DNA of 64,000 nucleotides from Sphagnum compactum (lineage: Eukaryota; Bryophyta; Sphagnopsida; Sphagnales), in NCBI GenBank assembly GCA_965153455.1, contig OZ234497.1, forward strand, positions 7,440,001-7,504,000. The letters run 5' to 3'. Of the stretch, positions 24,235 to 35,400 are shown one piece after another. A model generated the notes under the pieces. That model saw nothing but the letters and a program-made list of their open reading frames with translations. It was not told the DNA's origin and made no database searches. A program made the translations under genes and the position numbers. How positions within the stretch are numbered: the first letter of the stretch is position 1; every line of letters starts with the position of its first letter.

Positions 24235-24240
24235 ATCTTG

Positions 24241-26600
24241 AAACTAAACAACATGAGTGAGGGTAACTAAGCATAATATTATTATTAGAACTCCAATTTG
24301 TTGACCAACAAATGGCATGTGTGATCATGTCCTCGATTTTTTGTAAGGATACATTGTTGTGTTGTTTTATTATGTTGTTTTATTTTGTAAAGATCCGTGG
24401 TTTAGGACTTTAATCAAAAGATGATCATTCTTGGATTCAATTAGGATGGCATTTGTTCAATGACCCCAAAGGCAAAGCTAATTGTTCATAACAAAACAAT
24501 AAAAAAAAAAAATTTCATAGAAACATCCATACACGAAGAGTGGTTGCAATTAACTAAATAATGGCACAATAATAGTTAGAAGGATATAAAGAAATTTCTA
24601 TGCATGATTTAAATTTAAGAAAAAATTGAAGATGAAAATCAACAAGCATCGTCACAAAAGGTGCAACAAGGAACTTGATTTGAACAAAAAACCATTAAAG
24701 TTGAAGCATTATCCATCGTTGAAAAATGTGGTTGAAGACATGTTCCTTGCGAAGGATGGGAATGTTTTGGATTACATGGTAACAATTGATAAAATGTTAG
24801 CAAAGTTGAAGTGCAATTGGTTTTATATTACAAACGGTTTGTCACAACCATAAAAGGTTCACCCATGCAACATAAGAGGAAGGAGAAATCATTGTTCATA
24901 GAAAAATCAAATAGTAAAATGTGACTTTGTTTGACATGAATGCATCATGAAAGATGTTGGCCAATTAACAACTTTTGAAAAACAACCCATAAATTACAAC
25001 AAGTAGCATTTAAGGGAATACAATATGGGAAGGATTCAAAGGCTCAAGAACATGATTGATTGTTGGGATTGGATATCATCTCCACACCAAAACCTAAGGT
25101 CAAAACCTTTGAACTTCTTAACCCATCACCCCATGTGGACAAACCTTCAATCAAGGCAAAGGAAAAGAAGAAAATGTTTGATTGTTAAAACATATATTTT
25201 GAAGGTGATGATGTTTTTAAGGAGTTATAAAAAAGGAAACCAATTTTTGGAGGGAAGGAGGTAAAAACATGTAGCATTTGACACCTCCTTTACTATAATC
25301 ATGTCTCTTAGGATTGGAAAGTTTACAAAAAAGATAAATTTGCAAAATGATTAAGGCTTTTTTTGTGAACTGAAAATTTTAACTTGGTCTTTTATTTTAC
25401 ATTTGGGAAGTTCATGAAAAAAAACCAAAGGGAAATGACACATTTCTTATTTTATGTTTATGTTTCAAAACCATGTTTCAAATTAAATTTTGAGGATAGA
25501 ATTTCAATTAATCATTTAGATGTCATCCTGACAATGTTTCTATTTTATCTTTTTTAAAAGGTTTCCAAAAAATAATAATAAGTTGCACACAATATTGTTA
25601 TGCATTATTTCCTTACCATGTTTCAATAGCCATGTTTTTAACATTTTTTAATAAACATATTTCAACCTTAAACCTTACCATGTTTCAATCCATATTTCAT
25701 TAAAACTCCCTTTCAAAACTAGATGAAGCACCATCATACAATCATCGTAAATATTGAGGGATGCTTTAAATTAATGGTCATGTTTCAAATAATGCATATG
25801 TTTTAAATCATAATCATGTTTCAACCCTTGGTTATGTTTTCGTTTATTGTTTTAGTTCATTTTTTTGATTTAATCACATGTTTTGGTTGATTGTTTTATT
25901 GAAAGTTTTTGTTTTTTTACTCAAGAAAATGGGTTAGTTACAACCGTTTCTTAAATAATGGACCTTCTTGAAGCTAGCAATACAAAACCCTTGGTAAATG
26001 TTTTTCATGAGCACCTGGACTATCAACAACATATAGAATGTTTCAATCGTGCCAATAAGGAGCATAAGGAGCACCTCAAACAACAAAGGTCATCATTGGT
26101 CACTAAATGGTTAAAGGTGTTTATGTCATAGGCATGAAAACAACCAAGACACAAGAATTTCCAAAAAACACAAACTAACCATAACAAAAACAAGCAAAAA
26201 TATAAATCTAACCATAGAACATGAAAACACGAAATGTTCAAAACATAGGGTTCTATAAAACTTTATTATGAAAACACAAAACAAAACAAAAGAAGGCTAT
26301 AGTGCAAAATTATACCTTAGATTGATCTTGAATAAACTAAAGGTAATGGGAGGTTTTGTTTTATTTATATCTTTTTAGGTACCTAGTTCAAAAAAGCGTT
26401 TATGGAGGTTTTCATATGCCTACTATCCAAGGAACCTTGTTAAATATTAAGTGAATTATTGGCTATAATTAACCTAACCCAATATGATAAATAGGAAGTC
26501 ATTCTACAAACAACATGAAAATGAAGGTTCATAATCCCGGATGAAATAAACATTAACGGATGAGGTGATAGCTAGTTCAGTCCTATTAAGTAGCAACAAA
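24241..26600. other. AT-rich intergenic DNA, probable repeat remains
   Basis: Short Lys-rich open frames on the plus strand (24626-24853, 25025-25264) are separated by stops and resemble nothing I know; they could be gag-derived debris. Between 25500 and 25870 the text caugtttcaa-like (catgtttcaa) recurs many times with small changes, suggesting a degenerate short-period repeat. No gene is supported. Confidence 0.45.
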
Positions 26601-26616
26601 AAAAGGGAAAGGTTGT

Positions 26617-27290
26617 CATGCCCGTATGCATGGCCTCATACATGACGGCTGGTTATGGGCATGCTAATCATGCCTTTAGGGCTAATGTACGCTCTTAGGG
26701 TTAATGTACGTTCTTAGGTTATTGTATGCTATTAGGTGTTTTAGGGTTATGGCTTGTTTAGGGTTTCAGCTTGTTGACGGCTGTATAAAAGGCTAAACTC
26801 TTCCCTGCTCTTGTTAGTTTTTCTAGAATTCCTTTGTTAGGGAGAGTTTCCTCCATAGTTAAACTAGATTTCTAGATGTTCACGGCGGCTATTACAAGGC
26901 CACCGTTTACATACACTACGTTTTTTTTCCTTCTTTTCAATTTAATTTTAGAAAAATTGCTCTCTGTCACTTAATGTTGAAAGTGGCAGATTTTTCCTCG
27001 CTTTGAATTTCTTGGGTTTCTTTTGCATGCTGGTTTTTTGTGTTCTTGAGTTGCTGCTACCTCTCCTTTTTTTTTCTACTCTTGTATTGCAGCTATAATA
27101 GGAACAACAACAACAACCATAACTAGTAGCAACATAAGTGAGGGAGAAGGGACACTAGAAAAGTCCACGGCGACTGCTATTGTAAGCTTTTGCAAGCTTA
27201 AGCTTCCGATCTCACTCACGCCTACTAAGTACCCACCGAACATCTACGCACTGATCTACATCCAGATTAGTTCCTCCTCTTCTTCTTTTG
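26617..27290 (+). mobile_element. LTR-like promoter and leader of a copia-type element, fragment
   Basis: The segment opens with tgtcatgcccgtatgcatgg, holds short imperfect repeats of gctaatgtacgctcttaggg type, and has a good TATA box (tataaaa, 26784-26790) followed by a CT-rich leader. About 27195-27270 translates to KLPISLTPTKYPP, close in spirit to the start of copia gag proteins. No second LTR, primer binding site or pol was found. The reading as an LTR plus leader plus gag start is inference. Confidence 0.4.
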
Positions 27291-27479
27291 TGCTTTAACT
27301 TATTTGTTGTTCTAGTTTCATCTCTGTCGGCTTTCTGCACGAATGATCAAAGGAACAAATTGCAATATCTGTTGAAGAAGTGAAGAATAAGATTTTTTGT
27401 AAAAAAAATTTTCCTTTTTTTTTGCACACCAAATTTGTGGACATGGATTGTTCTGCAGCACTGTTGTAGTCGTTGTCTG

Positions 27480-27740
27480 TTCCGTTCTGTTTTGGTCCGG
27501 TATATTGTCGTTTCATTTCATGTCCTTTGTCGTTTCGTTCGACGTCCGTTTTTGTTTCGTCTGACGTTTGTTTCCGTTCCGTCCGACGTCCATCTCCGTT
27601 TCGTCCGACGTCCGTCTTCGTTTCGTCCCGTCCGACGTCCGTCTCCGTTCCATTCCGACGTTCGTCTTCGTTCCGTCTGACGTCCGTTTTTGTTTTGTTT
27701 TCGTTTTGTCTTTGTTCCGTCTCTGTTCCATCCGACACTC
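27480..27740. repeat. CpG-rich degenerate minisatellite (GTCCGACGTCCGTC-like)
   Basis: Roughly 25-base units built from ttcgtccgacgtccgtctcc recur about nine or ten times with substitutions and small indels. The tract is far richer in CG dinucleotides than the AT-rich DNA around it. Both strands give long open frames (Arg/Ser-rich on plus, charged Lys/Arg/Asp/Thr-rich on minus) that are simple products of the repeat, not evidence for a protein. Confidence 0.8.
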
Positions 27741-27781
27741 GTCGTAGTTCCATCAACGACTGTCCAATTTCTGTCACTAGG

Positions 27782-28099
27782 CAGGTAATTCAGATTGATG
27801 GACTTACATTTGGTTCAAGTCCTATTACCAAGGCTAGAGGAGTTCGAGCAATCATGGCACAATCTTTTCGTCCTCTCAACACGGAAAAAGAACGCACCTT
27901 GTTGGTGAAGGGGGAGGAGACTACTACACCACAAGCTGATAGGGCATCAAACTCTCGTGTTCTAGGAGTACATGTACATCAGAAAAATACACAATTTTCC
28001 ACTGATCAGCTTATGGAATGCCGACTTCAAATGCGTGAAATGGCGAAAAAGCTTATGAGTACACAAGTTGCAAAAGAAGTGAAAACAACTTGTGTGTAG
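27782..28099 (+). other. Open frame of about 105 codons after the minisatellite, unrecognised
   Basis: In frame with the minisatellite there is a non-repetitive stretch (QIDGLTFGSS ... FRPLNTEKERTLL ... LMECRLQMREMAKKLMSTQV) ending at a TAG at 28097-28099. It is balanced in composition and ends in a probable helical segment. I do not recognise a family; it may be part of the same transposon as the LTR-like sequence just upstream. Confidence 0.25.
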
Positions 28100-29465
28100 A
28101 AATGTGGGTTGTAGTTAAGACAAAATATGGAACAAAAACGTGTTTTTTTGCGTTTTAAAATGCTTGTTGACATAGATTGAAATTAGATTTTCTTTTTAAA
28201 GATTCTAATAACCTATTCAACAAAAAATGAACACCATAATGAATTTATGCACATTTTCAAAAGTAGGATGATAAAAGTTGGGTACAATGATGGGGGGTGG
28301 TGAGCTCGAGAGAGTCATGGTCATGGGGCATGGTTGAAACATGCATATTTCAAAGGCAACATGTTTTGGCAAATCTTGTTTACACCTTGAAAGACGCAAA
28401 AACTACATCAAAAACTTGTGTCACATTTACAACTTGTCATTGAAATAATGCCAACACAAGCAGATCGTCCAATAATGGTTCTACCCTTTAAGCGACAATC
28501 CATAAGGATGTTAAAATTCAACATATTAAATTGAAAACACATGGTCATTTAACTCAAAAACATCAGAGAATTTAAAAATACCATGAAAAGTGGACCAAAT
28601 TGGTCTGCCCAAAATGTAAGTGCAATTCATGAATCCTTATTCACTATACTACTGAATTCATTGCTTCCCCACTAGGTCTTGTTCATTGTGACCAATGAAT
28701 GCACTCAAATCCAATGAAATTGCTTGATGTACATGGACACCTTTTGTTATGGTGGGGTTAAGCGTGGCGAGGCCCAAGTGGATCCCTTCACTTCTGCTGG
28801 AAATATTTCTATAGTGGACTCTATATGACTCTAAAAGGTACCTGTGATACTAGGGATACAAACTTTGGCCCGTTTCTGGGTGCAACCAAATGTCTGTACA
28901 CTTAAGGGCAGAGCCAATAAATGAATTCATACGGGAAAGGGGCTTACCAAAGCTCGTGGGTTCCGGGTCTTAAAAGAGTTACCTACGTGTGGAGCTGAGA
29001 TTTGGTAAGCTACACTTGGGGCGGGGGGGAGGAAGGGGCGGTGTGGGCAGTCGTCATGGCAGCAGCTTCGTCACTGCTATTTTTTATGAAGGTGATGGTC
29101 TAAGTAAGTCGCCTTTCTCATAAATGTTATGACTGCACTTATTGTCGTGGTTTTAGCTTCAAATTGTTTGTTGTTGTTGTGGAGATCTTATCTACGAACA
29201 ATTTATTTCCTTCCTGGTGTTGCTTTCTAGATTATGTGATGGGTAAGTAGCACTTGTGCCCACAGTGTTGCAGGTTGTACACTGCCAGTCAGTCAGACGG
29301 AGATTTTGGCCCAAGTTAGAACCATGAGCGCATGTGTGGGTTTGCATGGAAAGCTTGGGACATGGGTATGCTACCCTCTGGTTTTATGTAGAGTGGCGTT
29401 AGCAAAGGGAGTTAAACAATAACACTTGGCTATTGTTGCAGAATATGGAAGCTTAGCAGATTTTC
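28100..29465. other. Intergenic and 5' flank of the histidine kinase gene
   Basis: No coding sequence is recognised. The last few hundred bases are probably promoter and 5' leader of the kinase. Part of it (about 29055-29230) matches a sequence repeated within the kinase introns (see 31065-31215 and 32303-32470). Confidence 0.5.
29055..29230 (+). repeat. Kinase-locus repeat, copy A
   Basis: Shares with copies B and C the order: gaaggtgatggtct, a gactgcact motif, gtggtt / gtgtt, cttcaaattgtt and gttgtggagat. Copy A is the most diverged and lies just 5' of the gene. Confidence 0.5.
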
Positions 29466-32400
29466 ATGCTCCGCTTCAAAAGAAGTTTAAAAATGGTAGA
29501 TTGTTGTGGGTTTTGGGCACGTCATAGGATGCAGACAAATCACATGTCCTCGTCTGCCCTAGAATTGACCCCACTCACCGAAGAGACAGGTAGCATAGCT
29601 CTCACTGAGGTACAAGAAGGCGAATCCTCAAGGAATGACGCAAACCCAGCTCAAGGGTTGCCCCTAGGGCAAAATGGAAGACCACATTCAAAGAGAAGTT
29701 TGAGAGCTTCCATTTGGGTGAAGCTCACTCTCTTTATCGGCACCCTGGTAGGGTACTACTTCTCTTCCACCTACTGTGTTTCTGCTCTGTGAATCGCTTT
29801 CATAAGAAATTCAAAAATTTCTTGCAGTGCAAGGGTTAGATGAATGGAAATTGCTTTCTTTTGTAGTATCGAGGGGAAAAGGCAATGGTTTGGCTGGATC
29901 ACCTGGATGCTGGAGGAATATTGAGAGATTTTTATGAGCTTTTTTCTTGTGACCGGTGGTTGCATCTTATTCAGGGTTCGGTTAGTGGAAAGGAGAGAAG
30001 TCTAGGTTTGGGACTGTCAATGTCCCTGATGATCATGGGACCTTTGTTGCAGTACAGCTAAAAGTGAGGAGTGGAGATATGTATCACAGTATACGGAATT
30101 GGTGCATCTTACATGTCTCAACTGTCAGCAGGCATGTGAAGTGCTTTCGGCACTATATGGCAGTGATTGAGGGTTCCTCTTTCTTTCGCAGTACAGGCTG
30201 CTTTAGTTCTATCCAGCTGTCTGTGGGTGACAACAAGTCCACCAGTATGCTTCTGAAGTTTCAAAGAATGTGTGGCAATGGTCTTACCTTGAGGTTTCTT
30301 GTCTAATTGCAGGTGATCCTCTCAGGAGGTATTCTATCGCTGGTTTTATGGTTCAATTCACGGTCTCAGCTTGTGCGCGAAATAGATAGACGACTCACAA
30401 CAGTGGCAATTCTGAGGAAAGAGCAGCTTCAGGACTATTTGAGTGATAACATAGAGAAAATGCAGCTGGTTGCCACTAGGATACAGATCGTAAAGTACTT
30501 ATCAAATCAGGCCAACGTGAGTGAATCAATTGCAAGTGGTGATTTGGAATCAGCTGTGTCAGCAGTGTCAGAATTCGAAAGTGCAGCTGTATATGACAGA
30601 AATGGAACACTCAAGTTTACAACTGATCCTTCACAATTTAATGAGTCACTTAGTCAAGTTGAAATTCAGCTGGTCAGGAAGGGTGTGCACTTTGATTATC
30701 CAATCCACATGCCAACTGGTTGGGTGTTCTTGATCTCCAGGAGCATCACTTCGGTTAGTTTCTTATCTCCCTGCCTTATGGAGGTACTGTTTCTGAGAGG
30801 CATTATTCTTTCCCCTCATGTACATATGTACAATTCATTAGTATTTTCTAGGGAATTGGGCATTGAACTTCTCCTTATAGAAACATTATGTTTCTCCAGT
30901 TTCATGAGATGAATTCTCTTGAAGGTAGGGATGTCAAGTCCAGATAGAATTTTCAAGTCTTATCACTTGAAGCTCTGGGTGGTTCAAAGTATAACCCATA
31001 TCTTCAGGTGTTTTGGTCAAAAAGTACAGAGGAGTTACGGTCAATTGAATCTCTTCATAGCTTCAAAGTCATGTCATTGCTATTCCTGATGAAGGTGATG
31101 GTCTGACACTTTGAGCAACCCTCATCAGGTTGTGACCACACTCATCATTGTGTTACCTTCAAAGCGTTGTGGAGATTTCTCTGCAATCATGTAGATATGT
31201 CCCTAATTTCTCTACCTTGATATACTTATAATTCTCATTTGGTTATCTCTAATGGCTTTTCTTGCAACCTCTTAGATTTTGCAATAACTCAAATCCAATA
31301 GCCTTGAACATTAACATCATCTTAGGCACCTCCTCCATTAAAATATGCAGGTATCAAGCATCATGTCAATAGCCCAAGTGGTTGGGACTCATGACTACCA
31401 AGTTGTGGCTGAATTCATCACTCAGTCATGTCACCTTCTATTAGCCAACCCAGCAACAGTAGGGGTCAAACCCTGGGGAGTGTTGGGAGCCATGTTTCCC
31501 TGTTATAGTTTTTAGAACTAATTGGCCACCTTTAAAAAGGATGCAGTAGCCGTACAAAGGGTGAAGAGCCTCTGAGGGACTGCCAAGGACTGATGAAGTC
31601 AGTGGACATCTTATGGTATTCAGTCAGTACCATACATGTACCATACGTGTTGTTGATAATGAACGTGGAGATGACTGTTGCTATTCTTCACATTGCATTT
31701 CAGTTCAATGCTATTTTTTTGTTTGATGTTTTTGCTTGTCTTCTGCTAACATTTTTCTGTTATATTCTCCTCATGTTCGGTCTGGAATCTCAGTTACTTT
31801 ATTGTCAGTTCATCCTGTGATTCCTATTGAGTTTGACTCTGATCTTAAGTATGAAGAGCTTGATACTTTATGAAGATGAGTATACACTATTTCTGAAACA
31901 TAGTACTTTTACTCACATTCAACGTTATGACAGGGTACGGAGTTACCAACAAAAAACTTGTTGTTTCATCACTATTTTACTGTCCTTCCCTATTCTGATT
32001 CCGTGTGTTTTGTGTGGCTGATATGTAGGTCCCTATGTAGGCCTCTCTATGTCTTTGGCTATGATGCTTGCTTTTACAGGGACAAGCTAAAATTAAATGA
32101 GGCCTACCCTGACAAGTTTGTTGCAGCTTGAATGAGAATATGATTGACTTTTCTCGTTAGCATTGCCTCTTGACTGCCAGGCAACATCATGACTGAGTCT
32201 TCACATTGCTTCTGCAAATGCAACAGAAACTCAGGATGCAGGTTTTGCATAGCGGGTTGCTGAGATTTTAGCATTTCTTGTTTAATTATCTACAACCCCT
32301 ATCAGGAGCTGATGAAGTCACGGCAGCTTGTCACTGTTAATTGTGATGAATGATGGTCTGACACTTCGTGAGTATGACTGCACTCATGGTTGTGTTTCCT

Positions 32401-35400
32401 TCAAATTGTTGCTTTGGAGATTTCTCCTGTGAAGATTTCTCTGCAATTTCATAATTTTTAATTTGTGTGATTGATATACTCCCAACTGAGTGTGCTTCTA
32501 TGATGTTTTCATGTTTCCCTATGTGAGTAAGTGATGTTATGACTCCTAGGGTCAGCAGTCAATAACTAACAAACAAATCCAGTAAGTCTAAGGAGTTCAT
32601 ATGTGTCAAGGATGTCTGGTGATTTCAGATTTTTGAAATAGAAGCATTTGCAATGTACATTGGTTCATCTATTTGCAATGTATCTGCTTGGAGATGTAGG
32701 TTGCAAATGGCACCTGCATCAAGGGTCTTTTGCAAGATTTGAGCATTTTCGTTAGCTATGCAGTTCATGATCTGTTGGAGTTCTCCTGTTCATTACTTTG
32801 ACATAGGTGGCCCATATCAGAAAGTTGTCTGACAGCAGAGTAGTACAGAGGCAGATGTTGCCCTATCCAAAACCATTACAGAGGTGTAGGTGGCTGTGTC
32901 CCAGGAAACATGTACCCTTGTTTTGATGGGTGAGTTTGTTCTCCATGAAACCAATAATCAGAGCTCTTAGTGTTAAGTATGGCTTAGGGTCTGGATACAT
33001 GCAAGGCAGCCCTTCTGACATATCCCAGATAGAAGTTTAGTTAAATATTGGTGATTCTTTACCATAATATCTGATGAACATGATGGCTTTCTGTGAGATG
33101 GATTGATGCCTGACCAGCCGGGGCTTTCGTTAAAAGCCTATAACCAACTAGCTTGTAAATATTCATGCCAAATAGTCTGTGGCTGGCCATGCATAGAAGC
33201 AGTCCGTGAAAACACTTGTCATTGTCAATATGTTTGTTTATGGGATTTGGGAATGGTAGGAGAACATCACTGACTTCGCATTGCCTACTGAGGTTGGCTT
33301 ACGCTTCCATCGCATATTGTTCTTGTCACCTTGAATGTCAACCAATGTCATGGTCAGTCTTCCTATTGCTTACAGGATGCAGATTTTGTCCTGTGCAGTA
33401 GAAATACTCATGCTGCAAATGGCACATGTACAAAATTCACGCAGGTGTAATCCTGGGTGTCTTCCCTCTGAGAGTGGGACTTTTTTTGGGGCCTGTGAAA
33501 TTGATCTTCATCATAGAAGGTAATGTTACCTTCGATATAGGATCTGGTAGCCTTTTGAAAATCTAGTCTTCTTTTTGCCAATGCCGATAGAGGATATTGC
33601 TGTGTTTTCTTTCACTATCTTCACCTATCCAGCGGAATGCTTATTCTTGATGTCTCTGTCATCAAAGTCTTATTGGTGTCATGTCTCTGCTGTGAACTAG
33701 ACCTGTTTTCTCAGTTAATGTCTTCTCTGATCTGTATTTGTATTGGCCTGTACAAATAGGAAAGTCAAGATCTAGTTGGAGTATTGTTGGCCTGGGTCAA
33801 TGCCACGAGGCTACAACAAATCATTACTGATCGGACTGGGCTTCAAGATACTGGAGAACTTATTGTAGGAATTCCTGAGGGTCAAGAAGTGCATCTACTG
33901 CTTCCACCTGCCCTGGATCCATCTGTCACTCAAATCAAACTTGCAGGTGCCATGGAACTTGCTTGTGTGGACATGGCTAATGGGACAACCATCGAGCGTG
34001 ACTACCGAGGAGTTGTGTTCATTGTGGCCTACACTCCTGTGGGATACAGCAACTGGGGTGTGTGTCCTGTTCACATGCTGCAATATCTGACATTGATAAG
34101 TGTGCACTTCAGCTTGAGTACAGCATGGAGGCTGGCCCTCTCAGCCCCAAAAAAAGAAGTAACTTGATTGATTGCATTCTTGGCCTCTGTAGCATGTCTT
34201 TGCTAATAGCATGTACTTGTAGGAGATCCCTTAGTTTGTAGTATTGACAAGATACCTGGGCAAGCATCAACTTTATTGACCTACTATCATGTACACTGCT
34301 GTTTGACTTTGTGAATCAAATTTTGGCTGAACCCACAACCCATTTTTTTTTTTGAGCAAGCATCCAAGGCTTGCTGTACACCTTGTGAGAAATGAGATTT
34401 GAGATTTACTCAGATTGAACATGCAGATGTGAAGTCTTAAGTAACAATTTGTTTCTGATGGATGTAGGTTTGCTGGCCAAGATGAGTGAGCATGAAGCAT
34501 TCAGGCCAGTGGCAACAATTCGCATTGTGATTATTGTGGCAATGATATCCATCCTCATTGTGGGAATTGTTACTTCTTTTGTCCTTGCCAAGGTGTGGTC
34601 CTTTCTAGTGCCTCTGCTCCCTCTGGCTAACAGAAATCTATCACAATGATGAAGCAGTGGTTGCTTTGTTAAGTGTTATGCAGATGGCCCTTGGCATATG
34701 GTGATATCAACCCTGAAATTGATATTTCAAGCATCATTAGGATTCCATTGTTTTAGGGGTGTTATTGGCTCCAGTGTGTGGAGAGGGTGATTTTCTATTT
34801 TTGTGCTCCATAATCACAGGATTAAATTTCCAGCTTTGCCAATGTTCTGTTTTTCTCTGTTTTTGCTTTGGGAAAGTTCTCTGTAAATAGGTAGGAAGCC
34901 TATTTTTTGAGGTGCATATGATTGGTTCTGACGCTTTCACTGACTGTTGTCTGTTGAATTTGCTAATCAGTTTGTTACAGCTCCTATTATTGAACTTGGG
35001 AAAACGGCAGTGGCTATTGGTGGGGGTGACATGAATGCGAGGGTCAACATCAGGAGGGTTATTTTTTGGGATGAAATTGATGACTTGAGACAAATTTTCA
35101 ATAGCATGGCTGAGGAAATTTCCTGTAGCCATCGTGCAATGGAGCAGAAGGCAAGCTCATACACGACCTTTCTTTGAATCCTACTCCTGAACAATGAATA
35201 GGAAGAATGCTGAGGGGATTGCAGAATGGAATGGAAGAGACTGTACCCATGAGACTTTGGATGCTATTCTTTTGTGGCAATGGACGAGCACCCAGTTTGG
35301 ACATTGCAAGCTTTCTCCCTTATCTTTGTGCTGTTTCTTTTTCATTGTTGAGTTTGCGGTACTTCTTTCCATTTTTTGGGCTGTCCTAGCCGTCATCCTT

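Larger units (their letters stand above)
21003..24240 (-). mobile_element. Truncated Ty3/gypsy-type retroelement carrying a cytosine methyltransferase
   Basis: On the minus strand, in transcription order, there is an unassigned frame (23788-24234), a retropepsin-like segment (about 23500-23840), a cytosine-5 DNA methyltransferase (about 22180-23380), and a reverse transcriptase (about 21003-21863). Stop codons and frame changes interrupt each, so the copy is dead. Nothing resembling RNase H or integrase follows the RT before VTI1 sequence begins, and no gag zinc knuckle or LTR pair is visible, so both ends are truncated. All domains lie on one strand in one run, which shows that the methyltransferase belongs to the element. 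The element is an insertion between VTI1 and the histidine kinase gene. Confidence 0.85.

Noticed and set aside
27295-27777. Charged 160-residue protein on the minus strand
   Set aside because: It is the translation of the minisatellite on the opposite strand; composition and periodicity come from the DNA repeat.
28930-29010. Possible tRNA gene
   Set aside because: A gggttccggg phrase resembles a T-arm, but no acceptor stem, anticodon arm or A box could be drawn around it.
31585-31665. Hammerhead ribozyme core (ctgatga) in the kinase introns
   Set aside because: CTGATGA recurs in the intronic repeats, but no GAAA box with flanking pairing stems follows at the needed distance in any copy.
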